From NCBI GenBank assembly GCA_001600875.1, contig BCLD01000001.1, forward strand, positions 1,893,933 to 1,957,932: DNA of 64,000 nucleotides, read 5' to 3'. The stretch comes from Solicoccozyma terricola. Taxonomy: Eukaryota; Basidiomycota; Tremellomycetes; Filobasidiales; Piskurozymaceae. This document shows, in pieces, positions 22,884 through 35,219 of the stretch (the stretch's first letter is position 1; each line of letters begins with the position of its first letter). The notes beneath the pieces are model-generated. The model ran no database searches. It was not told the origin of the DNA and saw only the letters and a list, made by a program, of their open reading frames with translations. The translations under genes and the position numbers were made by a program.

Positions 22884-23401
22884 TTATGTCGGTTTGTCCT
22901 TTGCCAAGATGGCATGCACTCGGTCTACCTTCGCTTGATTGCCCCCGGCTGAAACCTCCTTGTCAGTGCGAGTGCCAATGCGAACGTCGGTCTGCAAAGT
23001 CTCGATGCTTGAGCGCTTGGTACTATCCGCTGTCAATCATGCGAGCCGGCTTACCACGATCCTGCCAACTCCCATGCTGTGAATTGTCTTGTGGCAATCC
23101 TCGATGACCTTGCAAACAGTCTGGAATTCGCCTTCGATAGATGTCCCGAAACCTCCGAGCTGGAAGTCAAAACATTCATGATGAGTTTCTGACCTCTTCC
23201 TCACATTGTAGCCCCTGCTTACCTTGTACTCCAACCCCGCTGCTTCGATGACTGAGCCGGTGAATGAGATCGATACATCAGCACAGTTGTTTCGTAGCGC
23301 GAGAATATAAGCAGCATACCTCGGATGGCGGCAGCTACGTGTTCGGCAACAGAGCCATTGACTCCCATTGGGACTATGCAGATGTCAGCGACGCAGTACA
23401 T
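22884..23401 (-). CDS. UPF0045/MTH1187-family thiamine-binding protein
   Basis: A small protein of about 105 residues on four exons. MYCVADICIVPMGVNGSVAE is followed, after splicing, by AAIRVIEAAGLEYK, then LGGFGTSIEGEFQTVCKVI and a last exon TDVRIGTRTDKEV ending AKDKPT. The MG-x-GSVAE start, the G-T-x-IEGE motif and the DxRIGTRTDK end are those of the UPF0045 family (Ecm15 in budding yeast, MTH1187 and YkoF-like proteins), ferredoxin-like folds that bind thiamine-type ligands and form tetramers. It is probably cytosolic. It is divergent from the GCIP-like gene, with only 177 bp between the starts. Confidence 0.87.
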
Positions 23402-23578
23402 ATTGCAAGATGGTGCAGCAGATACAGGACAGGGTGTTGGGGGTCCAGCTGGGCATTGTCGACCACCAGTGCGAGGGAGAAAGAGCGCTCACGTGGGTTT
23501 ATCACTCTTCCGACTTGTCCATGTATCTGCACTGGACAAAGCAAGGTCTTTCGCTCCACCACCAACCCATAGCTTATC

Positions 23579-24977
23579 ATGTCGAGCAAGACACCAGGTA
23601 GGTAGATCGACGGCTGGCTCAGTCACATATATCAGTCGGCCATACTGAACACCGGTCCTTTTGCAATAATATCCATCAGATCTGGCGGGAGGTAAAGCTT
23701 TTTTCAAGTGTGTAACTCGTCGCTCATGTCGCTGACGTGAATTCTTGCTGCAGCCATCCGTCGCTTCGACAAGAAGGTCCAGCAGTCCGGAAAGGTCCTC
23801 ATTGCTATTACAGAATCCACGACTGCTACGCAATCCGAGATCCCGTCAGCGAGCTTGCACCCTTCCTTGCTAGCTATCCTCGCTCAGCTTCGGCAGAATA
23901 TCACTGCTCTATCGCTGGCTTTCTCTGGGAAGGCAGTCACAGCTGATGCGGCCACTGTGCAGCTCGAAAAAGTCGCCCAGAATGCAGAGCAGTTGGCTGC
24001 TTGCGTCGTCGGTTGTCCCTCTGGGTCAAGTCTGCAGACGGAATGGCAACTATCGGTGACAGACTTGCAAACTGCTTTATTGCAATACGGACAGATTCTG
24101 AAAAGGGACTTTCAATTGGAACCTCCTTATGCGCCACTCTTCAATACTTCATCGGCACCCAGCTCATCTACCACATCGCCGCCATCGCCGCCATACCTCA
24201 TTTCAACAGCCAACCTTTGGGCCCATATCGACAGCTTCACAAGGACAGCTAGTCGGACTGAGGCCGAGGCCGTCAGAAAACTGTGGGAAAGGGACGGCGA
24301 AGCACTCCAGGATGCTCAGCTGGAGTACAAAGAGCTGTTGGAACAGGATGAGGGTCTAGGAGAGGAGGAGGAAGATCTAGAAGATGAGGGTGAATGGACG
24401 GAATTGGAGAAGGAGTTCAGTGCATCACTAAAGGGCAATCGTCTGAGTGTAGCTGAGCGGGATAGAGTCAAAGCCGTGAGACATGGATCATCGTCAATTC
24501 CTGCCTATCTATTCAACTGACTTCCTCCGGACGTCTTCACAGCTTGATATCATAGTACGGCTTCTTCTCAGTCTACACACTCGGACAGCCAAGTCGGTCC
24601 TACAACACCTGTCGGTGCAAGCGCCTTTCCGGCATCTGCTGGAGATATCGAACCAGATATCATCAGATTTGGACAATCTCGTCTCCGATCTTTATGCGCC
24701 TCAAGACGTCGATGCTGTCACTCAGTCAACGAATGATCTCATTCGGAATGGGAGCTCCCTGTGTCAAGCACTTCTGGAAGATCTGCAAGTCAAGAACACT
24801 GAAGGGACGCTCACGATTGCAGCCAGCAAACTTAATTTGGAGGAGAGCCAGCGAGATGTGGCGGAAACTTCAGCGCCGTTGTCTCCCATCGCCAAGGAGC
24901 TCAAGTGGCTCGGCCTTTGGCAGACTCAGATACAGAAGGAGCAAGCGAAGTGGCAACAGGCTGTATCAAGAGGATGA
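23579..24977 (+). CDS. GCIP/cyclin-D1-binding-protein-like protein
   Basis: The start exon MSSKTP joins across two short introns to DLAGGKAFFKS and then IRRFDKKVQQSGKVLIAI. The next part, LLAILAQLRQNITALSLAF followed by QLEKVAQNAEQLAACVVGC, has the helical pattern of the GCIP (Grap2 and cyclin-D-interacting) domain, and the C-terminal exon (from about 24542) gives SPIAKELKWLGLWQTQIQKE. An acidic linker rich in Glu sits between the two halves, as in CCNDBP1-like proteins. The role in fungi is not settled. The 3' end lies only 51 bp from the convergent capping-protein gene. Confidence 0.6.
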
Positions 24978-25028
24978 AGTTGTACATATAGATTTCGCAT
25001 TCTCGCTCCGCAAGTCCTTGAGTATGTT

Positions 25029-26276
25029 TCACACAGCTCGTCGCTTGAAAGCTCCCAGGAGCTCGTTGCGGAGGTTGGCCTCATTCTGCCTCCTTTCAGA
25101 TCCCTCGACGGACCTCAGCTCGTTGATGACATCCTTAGTCTTGCCAAAGTATACTTCTGCCAGAAGGTTGCGCATTTTGATCCTGCAAGGACGGTGATTA
25201 GCGCTGCACCAGGAAAAAAGACAAAAAAAGGCCCCGGGTGGGAGCCTGGCCTATCGAATGCGAGCCGCTCACTCCATGTCCTCTATGAGCTTGCCTACAT
25301 TGACGACGTGACCCGATTGATTGGCCAAGGCGCAATCTTGCTCGATCTACATTTGAGAACATCATTATCAACTGCTACCTGCGGATTTGGTGACAAGATT
25401 TGACGCACCTGTCTTGTCATGCTTCCACTAAGTGATACATCAGACAACCCGCCTGATTTCTCCTCTCCGGCTTTGGTATTGACCCATAGGAGAATTGTCG
25501 ATGTCAAGGAATATCTAGCTTGTCGGCCGCGCTCTCTGGCTTCAAAAATGTGGACTGAATCCCAAGAACCTTGGTGCGGGGAGTCCTCGGATAGTGCTAG
25601 ATTGTAAAATGTCGAGAATCAGTGCCAAGCTTGAAGAACAATCAGCATCGCAAACTACTCACTCTTCTTCAGAAGCACAGCCCCAGCAAAACCTCCATCT
25701 TCGAGATCCCATAGATATACTGACGAAATTCCTCCCTCGTAGTATCTGAGCGTATGTATACATTCTCGGTGAGAATCGCTTAACTGGATTACAGACGAAA
25801 CAATACTACCCACTGTTCTCGGTAAGTATCAAACGCATCATTCATTAAGACTTCGAGCTCCCGGAGTTTAGTAGAAGGCATGGTCCCGTCTGACAGCTCA
25901 GGCGAGTAGGTATTGGACCAGGGAGATCTTTAGAGGTATGCATTGATGAGTGATTGAGCACTTTTAGACATGGACGCCGTTGTTCTTTGCTCACCTGTAG
26001 CTATCGCCGTCCTTGTTGTACTCTGTGCAAAGGTACTCCCTGCTGCCGTCTGTCTTAACCAACAGTGGCTGGTCGATGGAAGTGATCAGATCATCTGCAA
26101 GCTCTGGTTGCAGCGCACATAGAGTCTCGGTGTTCTTGGTGATGTTGGTGGGTGGTAGGCGTCGTAGAAGGTCGAGCGTAGCTGAGAAGGGGTCTGGGAT
26201 GAGGAGAAGGTGGGGATTGAGACGTGCATGTAGGATCGCTGTAATTAGCTGACGCCGGGAGCTCACCGCCGGACAT
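25029..26276 (-). CDS. CAP2: F-actin capping protein subunit beta
   Basis: The protein starts at the first short exon MSG, spliced to [18 protein letters not shown]. Diagnostic blocks follow: [74 protein letters not shown] and, near the end, [20 protein letters not shown]. This order is that of CapZ beta, which with the alpha subunit caps the barbed ends of actin filaments at cortical patches. Several introns are present and the stop is at 25029-25031 after [10 protein letters not shown]. The length fits the family (about 280-300 residues). It is divergent from the Rad57-like gene, sharing 224 bp. Confidence 0.95.
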
Positions 26277-26500
26277 GACGAGGGTGGAGAGAGAGGCTGA
26301 GGAGTGTGACGACTGCAGGGATGATTGTCTGCGACGGTATGCCAGTACGGAGGATGTGATGGATGGCATGCTGTCCTGGACGGGGGAGTTGGTTGAACAT
26401 GCCGAATGACGTAATCACACCGTCCATTCAACTCCAACTTATCCATTCAACCACCTCAACCACCTCAACCAACCATCCATGCCATCCTCGGCCACTCGCC

Positions 26501-28244
26501 ATGGCTCTCACTGACATCGACGCACTCGTCACACTCGACGACCAGCAGAAATCCACCATCCGGAGAGGTAAGTACGCCAGGGAGACGCCCTCCGTTGCCG
26601 CGAATGGCTGAAACCCTTCCTACAGCGGGTCTCGTGCACCCTTCCGAAATCCTGCTCTCCTCCACCAGCGACCTCGGCAAGAAGCTCAAGCTGGTCGACA
26701 ACTCCGATGTAGTCGCTATAGTTCAAGCCGTTAGTCGAGGAGTGGTGCCGAAGAGCCAAACAGTGGCAGAAATGGTCAATGCAGAATCGGATCGATGTCT
26801 CAGTTCAGGAGATAGGACGGTGGATGCGTTCCTTGGAGGAGGTCTACGGCGAGGTGTGATTACCGAGATTTCAGGAGAAAGGTGAGAAGTTCGTGGGATA
26901 TCGAGCTTTATGCAAGGGAAATGAACCATTGCCATCTCGTTGCTCGTTCATAGTGCGGCTGGGAAGAGCCATATGGCTCTACAACTGGCTCTCACAACCC
27001 AACTACCCTCCTTCACCGCATCTCCCGGCTCCGCAATTCTCCTTACGTCCGAGAGGAAGGTATCTTTTGATCGACTCGCAGGACTTGCACAACACATCCT
27101 AGATGCTTCGCATGACGCTCCATCGAGCTCAATAACCACTCTCCCTCAATCTTACAAGGAAATGCTCGACAATGTGCACACCATGCACGTCACAGAGGTG
27201 GACGCTTTAGATCATGCTTTATCGTACATCGTACCCACAACTATCTCTCGTATCGCATCGCAACGAGCATCTCACCCTACTATCCTTCCGGTTCGACTTT
27301 TGATCGTTGACTCCATTGGGGCACTCTTCCGAGCGACGTATGACTCCAACCATAATGGTCTCACTCAACGCAGCAAGATGTTGTGTTCGATCACTGACAA
27401 GCTCAAGGAGCTGGCGGAAGAGCACGATCTGGCGGTCGTCGTCATCAATCAGGTTACAGACGTATTCACGCAAGATCAATCGTCGAAATTGGGCGGCGTC
27501 GGTGGCGGCACGAAGGTGCATCCTCCTCCTCCTCCTTCTTCTTCTTCTTCTAGTTCAGTGGCGGGTGCCATTATTCCGGTGATGCAAGATGAAGTTGGTG
27601 AACCCGTCATGACCTACAAAAATCAATCACGTTCATTCTCCGGTCAGACTCGCGAGCTCGCCAAGGAAGCCAGTCTCGGGCTCGTCTGGGCGAATGGCAT
27701 TAATACGCGTATCATGCTCAGTCGTACGGGGCGTCGGAGAGCTTTGGATCATGACGACCTCGATATAAAACGAAAGAGACTCACGGCGCTCGAGCGAGAA
27801 GAAGCGAAGCCCGACGAGAGACAGTGGCAGTCCACGTTGATAAGACGAATGCACCTGGTCTTCTCGCCATTCGCACCGGAAGCCACACTCGACTATGTGA
27901 TTCTTGAATCTGGCATCCGATCCATCGGGGAAGTGCAATTCGTAGGCATACCTGACGATTTCGCTATCAATTGTAAAGTCGCCGTCGCCTCACAAGACGA
28001 AGACCAATTCGCTGGAGACCTCTTAGACGACCTCGGTGAACTGCCGGCGGAGTTTTGGTCTGGAGAAGCTTTTGAGCAGGAGAGGGTGGACGCTATGCAG
28101 AGAAATGTTCACAATCAGCGCGAACGGGAAATCGAGGAAGCAGAGTATTTGAAAGGGGAGGCAGCGGATTTGGAGATCACATCGAGTCAAACCTCGGACC
28201 ATGATGTTCCAATCTTGAATGAAGCAGCGGATGACATGGCATGA
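26501..28244 (+). CDS. Rad57/XRCC3-type RecA-family recombination protein
   Basis: The start is MALTDIDALVTLDDQQKSTI; introns lie at 26568-26625 and at about 26882-26953. A short N-terminal helical domain (PSEILLSSTSDL) precedes the ATPase. The Walker A is GESAAGKSHMALQLAL, split by the second intron, and the Walker B is VRLLIVDSIGALFR; VVVINQVTDVF follows. The linker motif FLGGGLRRGVITEISGE is typical of Rad51 paralogues. These proteins assist Rad51 filament assembly in homologous recombination. A Pro8/Ser9-type insertion (about 27520-27555) and an acidic C-terminal tail are lineage features. Rad57 and XRCC3 are close relatives, and I cannot separate them firmly by eye. Confidence 0.88.
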
Positions 28245-28341
28245 TCGTAACTTCGGCATTGACAGCTCGAGTAGCATAGGGCTTGTGAAAGAAATACAAA
28301 TTAACGTTGTCCCTGGAGACGAGCGTGGCCGAAGAGGCTTT

Positions 28342-30029
28342 TTACCAACTGGCCAGAATTTCTTTACTGAGCGGCTCGGTTTCCATCTCGTACTCGACGT
28401 CGACTCGTGGTGCTTCTGTAGAATGACGCCCAAGGATTACATGAGCTTGGATTGTCGTAATGACGTTAGGAGTGGACTCACTTCTCTTAGGACCAGCGGC
28501 TTTAGGTGGCGCCTTCCTCTTCGCTGTGGCAGGAGGTGGTTGTGGACGCTTCTTAGCAGCAGTTGCAGGTGCATCGTCTCCCTCGCCATCTTCCTCTTCC
28601 GAATCGAATTCGTCGAACTGAAGGGGAGGGGACGCGTGGTTTGTAAGGAATGATGCCCATCCGAGTCAAGTTCAGTCGACCCAACCCGCAACTCACCCCG
28701 TCGCCACTGTAATCCTCCATGTCATCCATCTCACTCTCACTTCCGCTGTCCTCGACATACTCCCTCTCTCCACCCTCGTACTCTTCTTCCATCTCCTCTG
28801 CCTCCGAGTCATAATCTTCCTCCTCTTCACTCTCATCATCCTCCATATCAATCTCCAAACCATCATCCTCCTCCAACTCCTCTTCCACTTCGACGCCATC
28901 CTTGTCCTTTCTCTTTTGCGTCTTCTTCTTGTCCATGTCGAGGACGGCTTGCCAGACGTCCTCGTTGACGTTGAGAGGTGCGTCTCCGTATGCCTTGCTT
29001 CGGAGACGCTCGAGGAGTTCCTTTTCGATAGACTTTTCAAGATGTGCTGCTTGCAGTGCTTTGCGCTCTCGAGTTGCTTCACGACGATCGAGCTTCTTCT
29101 TGATACCCACGAGTTTTGGCCTGAGGACATGGGGGTGGGAGTCACACACAGAGCAATTCAGCAAAACTTGGAGCGTCATTATGCGGCGGGGTAATGTTGC
29201 CAAGGTCAATTTTCCACTCACTGTTGGGTCAAGCTTAAACGCCTCATCTTTATCAAATATTGGGTGATCTTGGTGATACGCTGTTTGCATTTGTGGGTGA
29301 TGAAATTTGGCCAGTAGATGAGTTCCTTGTCGATCTGGGGATGGATGGAAAGAGCTCGAAAGGACGTCAAGTGGATGAAGTCTATGTGTGCATTCAGTCA
29401 GATCAGACACTGACCTGCTCTAGAGCTTTGGCGTAGTTGTTCGAGAGTCGTATCCGCTCCCACATATTAGCCGGAGAATGAGCTCGCTCAATGGTCTTCA
29501 TGTAAAGATACAGGACACCTGGAGGAGGGAACGCGGGGGCGGCGCACGCCGCGCTGTTAGGATGCCGAATGGACCAAACCTTCCACCCCAACCCCGGCCT
29601 TTCCTATCTCTTTCTGATCCAACTCACCATCCTTCTCTCGAACAGTCGCATATCTTGAGTTTGCCAAAGGACACGATTGTCGAGAACAGAAACCAGTCAA
29701 ATTATACTCGTTACGACAGAAATTTTGCGTCTCGGTTCTGGTCAGCGGGAGAGGGGGGGGGGAAAACGGGATGGGGACAGGCATGGTCAGTTGAACCTGA
29801 TACAAACGATGCCAGTCGTCAACACAACAGCCACTCACTTGACCTTGTACGAGCAGAACTGCTGGTTGATAACCGACCAGATGATCTCGTCTGACTATGA
29901 GAGGGAGAGGGAGAGGGAGAGGGAGAGGGAGAGGGAGAGGGACGGGGAGAGGAAGAGGGAGAGGCAAAGGGGTGTGCGATGAGCTGTAGAGTAGAGGTGT
30001 TTACTGTTGCTTTATAGACTTACCTGCAT
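28342..30029 (-). CDS. MAK16: MAK16, 60S ribosome biogenesis factor
   Basis: The first exon is only six bases, ATGCAG (30024-30029), followed by a 129-nt intron (29895-30023). The second exon continues [18 protein letters not shown], giving the invariant MQxDExIW start. Next come [84 protein letters not shown] and [17 protein letters not shown]. An acidic tail (28700-28880) and a last short exon ending KEILASW close the protein. MAK16 is a nucleolar factor for early pre-60S particles, and the Cys pattern in the N-terminal third is conserved. Intron 1 consists largely of a sense-strand CTCTCC repeat and intron 2 holds a C10 run. Confidence 0.95.
29898..29970. repeat. (GAGAGG)n simple repeat inside MAK16 intron 1
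   Basis: About 70 bases of GAGAGG hexamers on the + strand, with a few substitutions. On the coding strand this reads CTCTCC and makes up the polypyrimidine tract running to the acceptor of the first intron. Confidence 0.8.
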
Positions 30030-30550
30030 GACGGATGGATGGATGGATGGAACTTGAGACTGACTGACAGACAGACAGACAGATGGCTATTCAACCACAG
30101 ACAAGACGGGTCATTTTCAAAATAATTCCAAGATGTACGGGTGAGGATGGCCGGGAAGCGGACATCGGGGTGCTGTCCGTGGTACCGCCACCGCCACCGC
30201 CACATTCCGTCCGCGGTGTGTGTGTGTGCCACCCAAGCGCTCATTCTCACGGGTGGTCGCCCCGCCAAGCAATATACAATAGCATGACATGACCATCCAT
30301 CTGAGATGTGCTCTTCGCTCAGTCGCAGCATGGCGTCGAATGGCAGTAGCCTTCAGTCGATGTTTTGTAATATTCGGTATCTACTTGCCACTTCCCATCT
30401 GTACCCTTCCCATCTGTACCCTTCTGTTCTCGTGAATGTGGGAAAGGCTAGTATTGCTCGCTGCTCGCTGCGGGGAATGAATGCGGTCAATTGATTCGTT
30501 ATCTGTTGTTCTCTGTCTCTGTACGATCTGTTTCCGCGCGATAAGGTGTA
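30030..30550. other. Microsatellite-rich upstream region of MAK16
   Basis: This region contains a GGAT run (about 30032-30051), a GACA run (about 30062-30081), a CCGCCA run (about 30185-30206) and a short GT run (about 30216-30227). TACCCTTCCCATCTG is repeated at about 30401-30420. No gene is supported. It ends at the assembly gap, so a short gene hidden partly in the gap cannot be excluded. Confidence 0.5.
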
Positions 30551-30806
30551 NNNNNNNNNNNNNNNNNNNNNNNNNNNNNNNNNNNNNNNNNNNNNNNNNN
30601 NNNNNNNNNNNNNNNNNNNNNNNNNNNNNNNNNNNNNNNNNNNNNNNNNNNNNNNNNNNNNNNNNNNNNNNNNNNNNNNNNNNNNNNNNNNNNNNNNNNN
30701 NNNNNNNNNNNNNNNNNNNNNNNNNNNNNNNNNNNNNNNNNNNNNNNNNNNNNNNNNNNNNNNNNNNNNNNNNNNNNNNNNNNNNNNNNNNNNNNNNNNN
30801 NNNNNN
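30551..30806. other. Assembly gap (256 N)
   Basis: Unknown bases. The right flank (30840-30900) is a GT-rich low-complexity run of GGTGGGTAGTGG-type units, which likely caused the break. Reading frames that cross the gap carry no information. Confidence 0.99.
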
Positions 30807-30839
30807 GGGAGGATAGGGAGTGCGTAGCTATCACAACGG

Positions 30840-30900
30840 GAATGGTGGATGGTGGTGGGTGGTGGGTAGTGGGTAGTGGGTAGTGTGTAGTGTGTAGTGG
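30840..30900. repeat. G/T-rich minisatellite next to the gap
   Basis: Repeated GGTGGGTGG and AGTGGGT units, shading into AGTGTGT units, run for about 60 bases and end 69 bases before the permease start codon. Confidence 0.7.
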
Positions 30901-30968
30901 TCGGCATACAAGTAGACAGTTTTACCCAAGTGGCCATCCAGCTCACCTCCACCCACCCACCCACCATC

Positions 30969-32130
30969 ATGTCACAGACCATCACAGAACAACCCACGCC
31001 AACACCCATGCCCACAAAGCAACCGTTAACGACACGGATCGCAGATAAAGGTCGCTCGATCGTCCATAAAGTGTCCACAAAGTGAGTACCACTGCCCGTA
31101 TACCCCAGCGTATCTGACCGCTTACCCCCCGGGCGTCGCAGGGAAGGATGGCTAGGAGAGTTCGACTTCAAATTCCTATGCATGCCGCAGTTGCCGTACG
31201 GGAATCATGGAGTCGCACGCAAGCCATCACCGTTTTACGGGTTGAACGATGATCTGCCGCTGGCGGTGGCATTGGTGGCCGGGTTTCAGTGAGTGCCGCG
31301 AGCGTAGCGAAGCATTCTTCTCTTCTGTCGTCGCGGAGCGAAGACTATCCTCCTGTTAGGGAGCATAGTCTTCCGCGAGCCTAGTGAGCATTCATCTCTT
31401 CGCGAGCAAAGTGAGAATTCATCTCTTTGGCGAACATCGCGAGCATCATTCTCTTCTATTGAACGGCTTGAGCATCAATCTACTCGTACTGAGATGCTGC
31501 GACGGACCTGGCACAACGGAGGATTAGAATGATAAAGGCTTTTTGAGCAGTCTGAGCAGTTGCGACGACGGAACAACCACTAACCAATCAAGCAAAACTC
31601 CGCCAGGCATTCGCTTGCTATGATCGCCGGTCTGATCACCCCACCCATCATCTTCGCCAACGCGCTCAACCTCCCTCCCGACCTCCAATCGTACATGATC
31701 TCCGCTTCCCTCATCGCCTCTGGTTTCCTCTCCGCAATTCAAATGAGCCGATTCCACCTCTTCAAGGGCTACTATCTTGGAACAGGTCTACTCACCGTCG
31801 TCGGAACGTCTTTCGCCACCTTGTCCACCGCATTCTCCATCTTCAACGCGCTGTACGCCGACGGAACTTGTACCTCGACCACGAACGCAGACGGAACAGT
31901 CACTCAGGATCCATGTCCGGACGCTTTCGGTGCACTGATTGGAACGACAATGGTATGCGCATTCCTAGAAATGGCTCTCAGCTTTGTGCCACCTGCAAAA
32001 CTCAAAAAGATGTTCCCCCCAATCGTCACCGGTACCGTCGTCGTCCTCATTGTGAGTCTGCGGGGTAATTTCAATGGAATGCCAAGTCACAAAACGATCG
32101 CTGGGTCTGAAATACTCACGCCGTGTGTCT

Positions 32131-32189
<59 letters not shown>

Positions 32190-33786
32190 ATCAGGGTGCT
32201 TCCCTTATCGGCGAATCTGGCGTCCTCAATTGGGGTGGCGGTTCCAATGACTGTCACAGTCGACCAACGACAGGTATTTTTGAATTGTGTCCGACTATAT
32301 TCGCTCCTAATGCGGCCAAGTGAGTTATTGTCCCTGAGTGTATCGTTCATCAAGGGACACCGTCACAGATTCCTTACAATTTCAAACCAAAACTTGCAGA
32401 TGGGGAAGCCCGCAATTCATCGGACTGGGATTCTTGTCGTTTGTCACCATCGTTATCGTGAGTCGAGCGATCACCTCGCAAAGTCAATCAACGCCAACCC
32501 CCCCCCCCCCCCCGGATTGACACCTGCTTGTTCATCATGCAGACTGAGATTTTCGGCAGTCCTTTCCTTCGCAACTGCTCGATCATTGTCGGCCTGATCG
32601 GTGAGCAGATTCCCTTCCCCGATGGTCATTTCTTCCAACCAATCCTTATTCCATCGGTCAATCTATTTCCCAGTCGGATGCATCGTCGCTGGAGCAACTG
32701 GATATATCGACTCCAGTAGTATCAAGACCGCGCCCGCAATCACCTTCCTCTGGGTTCACACCTTCAAGCTGACCGTGTATGGCCCCGCCGTCCTCCCCTG
32801 TCTCGCCGTATACATCGCTCTTGCCTTGGAAGCAATCGGTGATATCACGGCCAGCTCCGAAGTCTCTCGAGTCGAGGTCGATGGTCCAGTGTTCGATAGC
32901 CGTATCCAAGGTGGTGTGTTGGCGGATGGTCTCGCAGGATTCTTGTAAGTCCGTTTCGAGTATGTGTCGATAATCAACCGCTAACTCTTTTCACGATTTT
33001 TGCCTACCCTCAGGTCCGCCCTCGCCACTGTCACGCCCATGTCCATCTTCGCTCAAAACAATGGAGTCATCGCTCTCACCAAGTGTGCCAACAGACAAGC
33101 GGGCTATTGTTGCTGCTGCTTCCTTGTCCTCTATGGTGTACTCGGCAAGATCTCCGGTGTCTTCCTTGCCATCCCCAACCCTGTCCTCGGAGGTGTGACT
33201 ACGTTCTTGTTTGCATCGGTTGTAACGAGTGGTATCAGGGTCTTGAGTTACTTGCAGGTGCGCAAATGCAGGTCTACAAAGGGGATGTGTTTGGGAAGAA
33301 GCTGACCTCGCTTCCGTGATTTGCCACTCAGTGGGGTCGCAAGGAACGATTCGTCCTCGCTGCGTCTCTCAGTTTCGGATTTGGTAACCTCTTGGTACCC
33401 ACCTGGTACACCTACCTCTTCGAGGGGGTTTCCAACCCTTCGCCAAGTTTGCAAGGATTCCTCTCGTCCATTACCATCATTCTAAGTACACCTTGTAGGT
33501 CACCGACTGGCTCCCTCGTGTCGTGATACTAAATGCGTTTATTCAACCGTATCCAGACCTCAGCTCTGCCATTGTCGGGATCCTGTTGTGGAATATCATT
33601 CCGAACGAGCGACCCGAAGATATCGTCTATCATGAGACTCCGGTTCCCATGGTCGACCCTGGTCAACTCGAAATGGGTCGTCTTGACAAACAAGCATCGA
33701 TTCGTGATGGTAGCGGTGGTGGCGACGAAGAGTACGACGATTTCAAGTCTCACGAACCCGCCACTTCAAGGATTGAGCCCGTGTAG
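30969..33786 (+). CDS. Urate/xanthine permease (NCS2/NAT family, UapA/UapC-like)
   Basis: The start is MSQTITEQPTPTP. After the first intron comes PYGNHGVARKPSPFYGLNDD, then a hydrophobic core of roughly 12-14 membrane segments spread over about nine exons. Marker blocks are HSLAMIAGLITPPIIFANA, VVLIGASLIGESG across a splice, DSSSIKTAPAITFLWVHTF and GGVLADGLAGFL. The NAT signature is QNNGVIALTK, with Lys at the final Arg/Lys position of the family consensus. NCS2 permeases of this type import uric acid and xanthine with protons across the plasma membrane. The C-terminus is acidic with IIPNERPEDIVYHE. The introns are odd: one is 318 nt with degenerate repeats (31289-31606), one has a 56-C run and one a 16-C run. 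Confidence 0.93.
31289..31606 (+). repeat. Long permease intron built of degenerate repeats
   Basis: This 318-nt intron between the codons for GFQ and HSLAM is several times longer than its neighbours. From about 31296 to 31470 it holds four diverged copies of a unit of about 30-35 bases: CGCGAGC, then an AGtGAGC-type word, then ATTCaTCTCTT. Donor gtgagt and acceptor cgccag are intact. Confidence 0.65.
32132..32187 (+). repeat. C56 homopolymer in a permease intron
   Basis: Fifty-six consecutive C on the coding strand lie inside the intron at 32052-32194 and end seven bases before the acceptor AG. It occupies the place of the polypyrimidine tract. The true length may differ, since such runs are hard to sequence. 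Confidence 0.85.
32498..32513 (+). repeat. C16 homopolymer in a permease intron
   Basis: Sixteen C on the coding strand, within the intron that ends in CATCATGCAG at about 32542. This is a second C tract in the same gene. Confidence 0.8.
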
Positions 33787-34143
33787 TGAAATTGCTTGGG
33801 GATTTGGCAGTCTGGCCGTTTCAGGGTTGTATGCAGAGTGTTGTCCAGTGGAGGTTGACTAATGAAGGATTGGTTATGTGTTGTTCTTTTGCGCAGTGCC
33901 CCCGATCAAGGTGCAAGTGTTCGATTATGACAAATGAAAGATAATAGCACATTAAGCGATGTAAATAACATACTACACAACCGCTACGACGATCGGTAAC
34001 TAGCAAAATAAATCAACTCGCCACTATGCCAAGACTTGCCACACTCGCCCGCTCATTGCACCAAAGGTTTACACATCACTGAAAATCCAGAAATCCCGCA
34101 GCCCACGCTTTTCATATTAAAGGTTTCTCACAAAACTGCCCAT
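33787..34143. other. Convergent 3' intergenic region
   Basis: About 360 bp lie between the ends of the permease and ATO genes. The sequence is A/T-richer than its surroundings (33920-34020), consistent with two 3' UTRs. No gene is seen. Confidence 0.45.
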
Positions 34144-35219
34144 TTAAGAAGCAGGTGCAGCCCTAGCCCTGGAAAGCTCGCCGACAGGGAGAGTGAAGAA
34201 ACTTGTGTCGCGGGTGAGCATACCGGCAAGAGCGATGTAACCGGCGATAGCGGCAGTGAACTGTACAAAATAGTGAGGAGATATGAGTATGCTGGTTGCG
34301 ATGATGATTACCAGATGTGAACAGAAGCACTCACGATACCGAGACCACCTCCAGCCTTGGTACATTTTACGTTTCCGGTGAAGAACCCGATGAAGCTGGG
34401 AGACCGCGGAAGAGAGGAGAGGGGGGGAGGGGGCGTCAGATGATTGATTTTGGGAGTCGAGGCTTCAACTCGGCGAAATATTGCACTCACAGGAAAAGGA
34501 AGGTCAAGTCAAGGAAGAAGAAGAGAGAACAGAGAGCGATTGAAGACCTCATCGACGCGATGAAGAAGATCTGTGGTAGGTTTGTCAAAATAAAGTAAAC
34601 GTTAAAATCCCTGTCAGGAAAAGGTAGACAGACAGTGGACGCTTACGAAGGTGACGATGAACCAAGCGGAAAGATAAATACCAAGAGCGGAATCGAGCTC
34701 TTTGGTGTTGGTACCGTATGCAGCAACGACTTCGAATTGCGGGACTGTTGGACGAAGAGAAGGGGGGGGGGGGGGCAATTCTCACGTCAGAAGGCCAAAA
34801 TCCGGCAAGACACGTCTCGTGGGAGACGTGGAGTAGAGACCAGACCACACACTCACTGTACAGGACGCCGAATGACAACCAGAAGCCACCGTAAGAGGAG
34901 AAGGCAGTAGCACCGAAGGTGTTACCCGCTGCGAACTCCCACATTCCAGCGAGCAACTGACAGAGACCACCGTATGCGAGAGCCATACCGAGTATGACGT
35001 TGGGAGTTGTGACACCACGAGCTTGAACATTGTACATGGAGAGAACGAAAGTTGTAGCACCGAATCCCATCAATCCGAGTGGAGCTGGATTGGCGAACTT
35101 TCGGTGGAAGACCGGGAAGGCCGGCTGGGAGTTATCGATGGGGTTTCCACCAGGGGTGATGACTACGTGCAGGTAGTGGCAGGAGGGAGGTAGGAGGGAA
35201 GGAGGGAAGGAGGGAAGAA

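Noticed and set aside
30481..31183. Frames that span the N gap
   Set aside because: The middle is unknown bases, so the translation is artificial.
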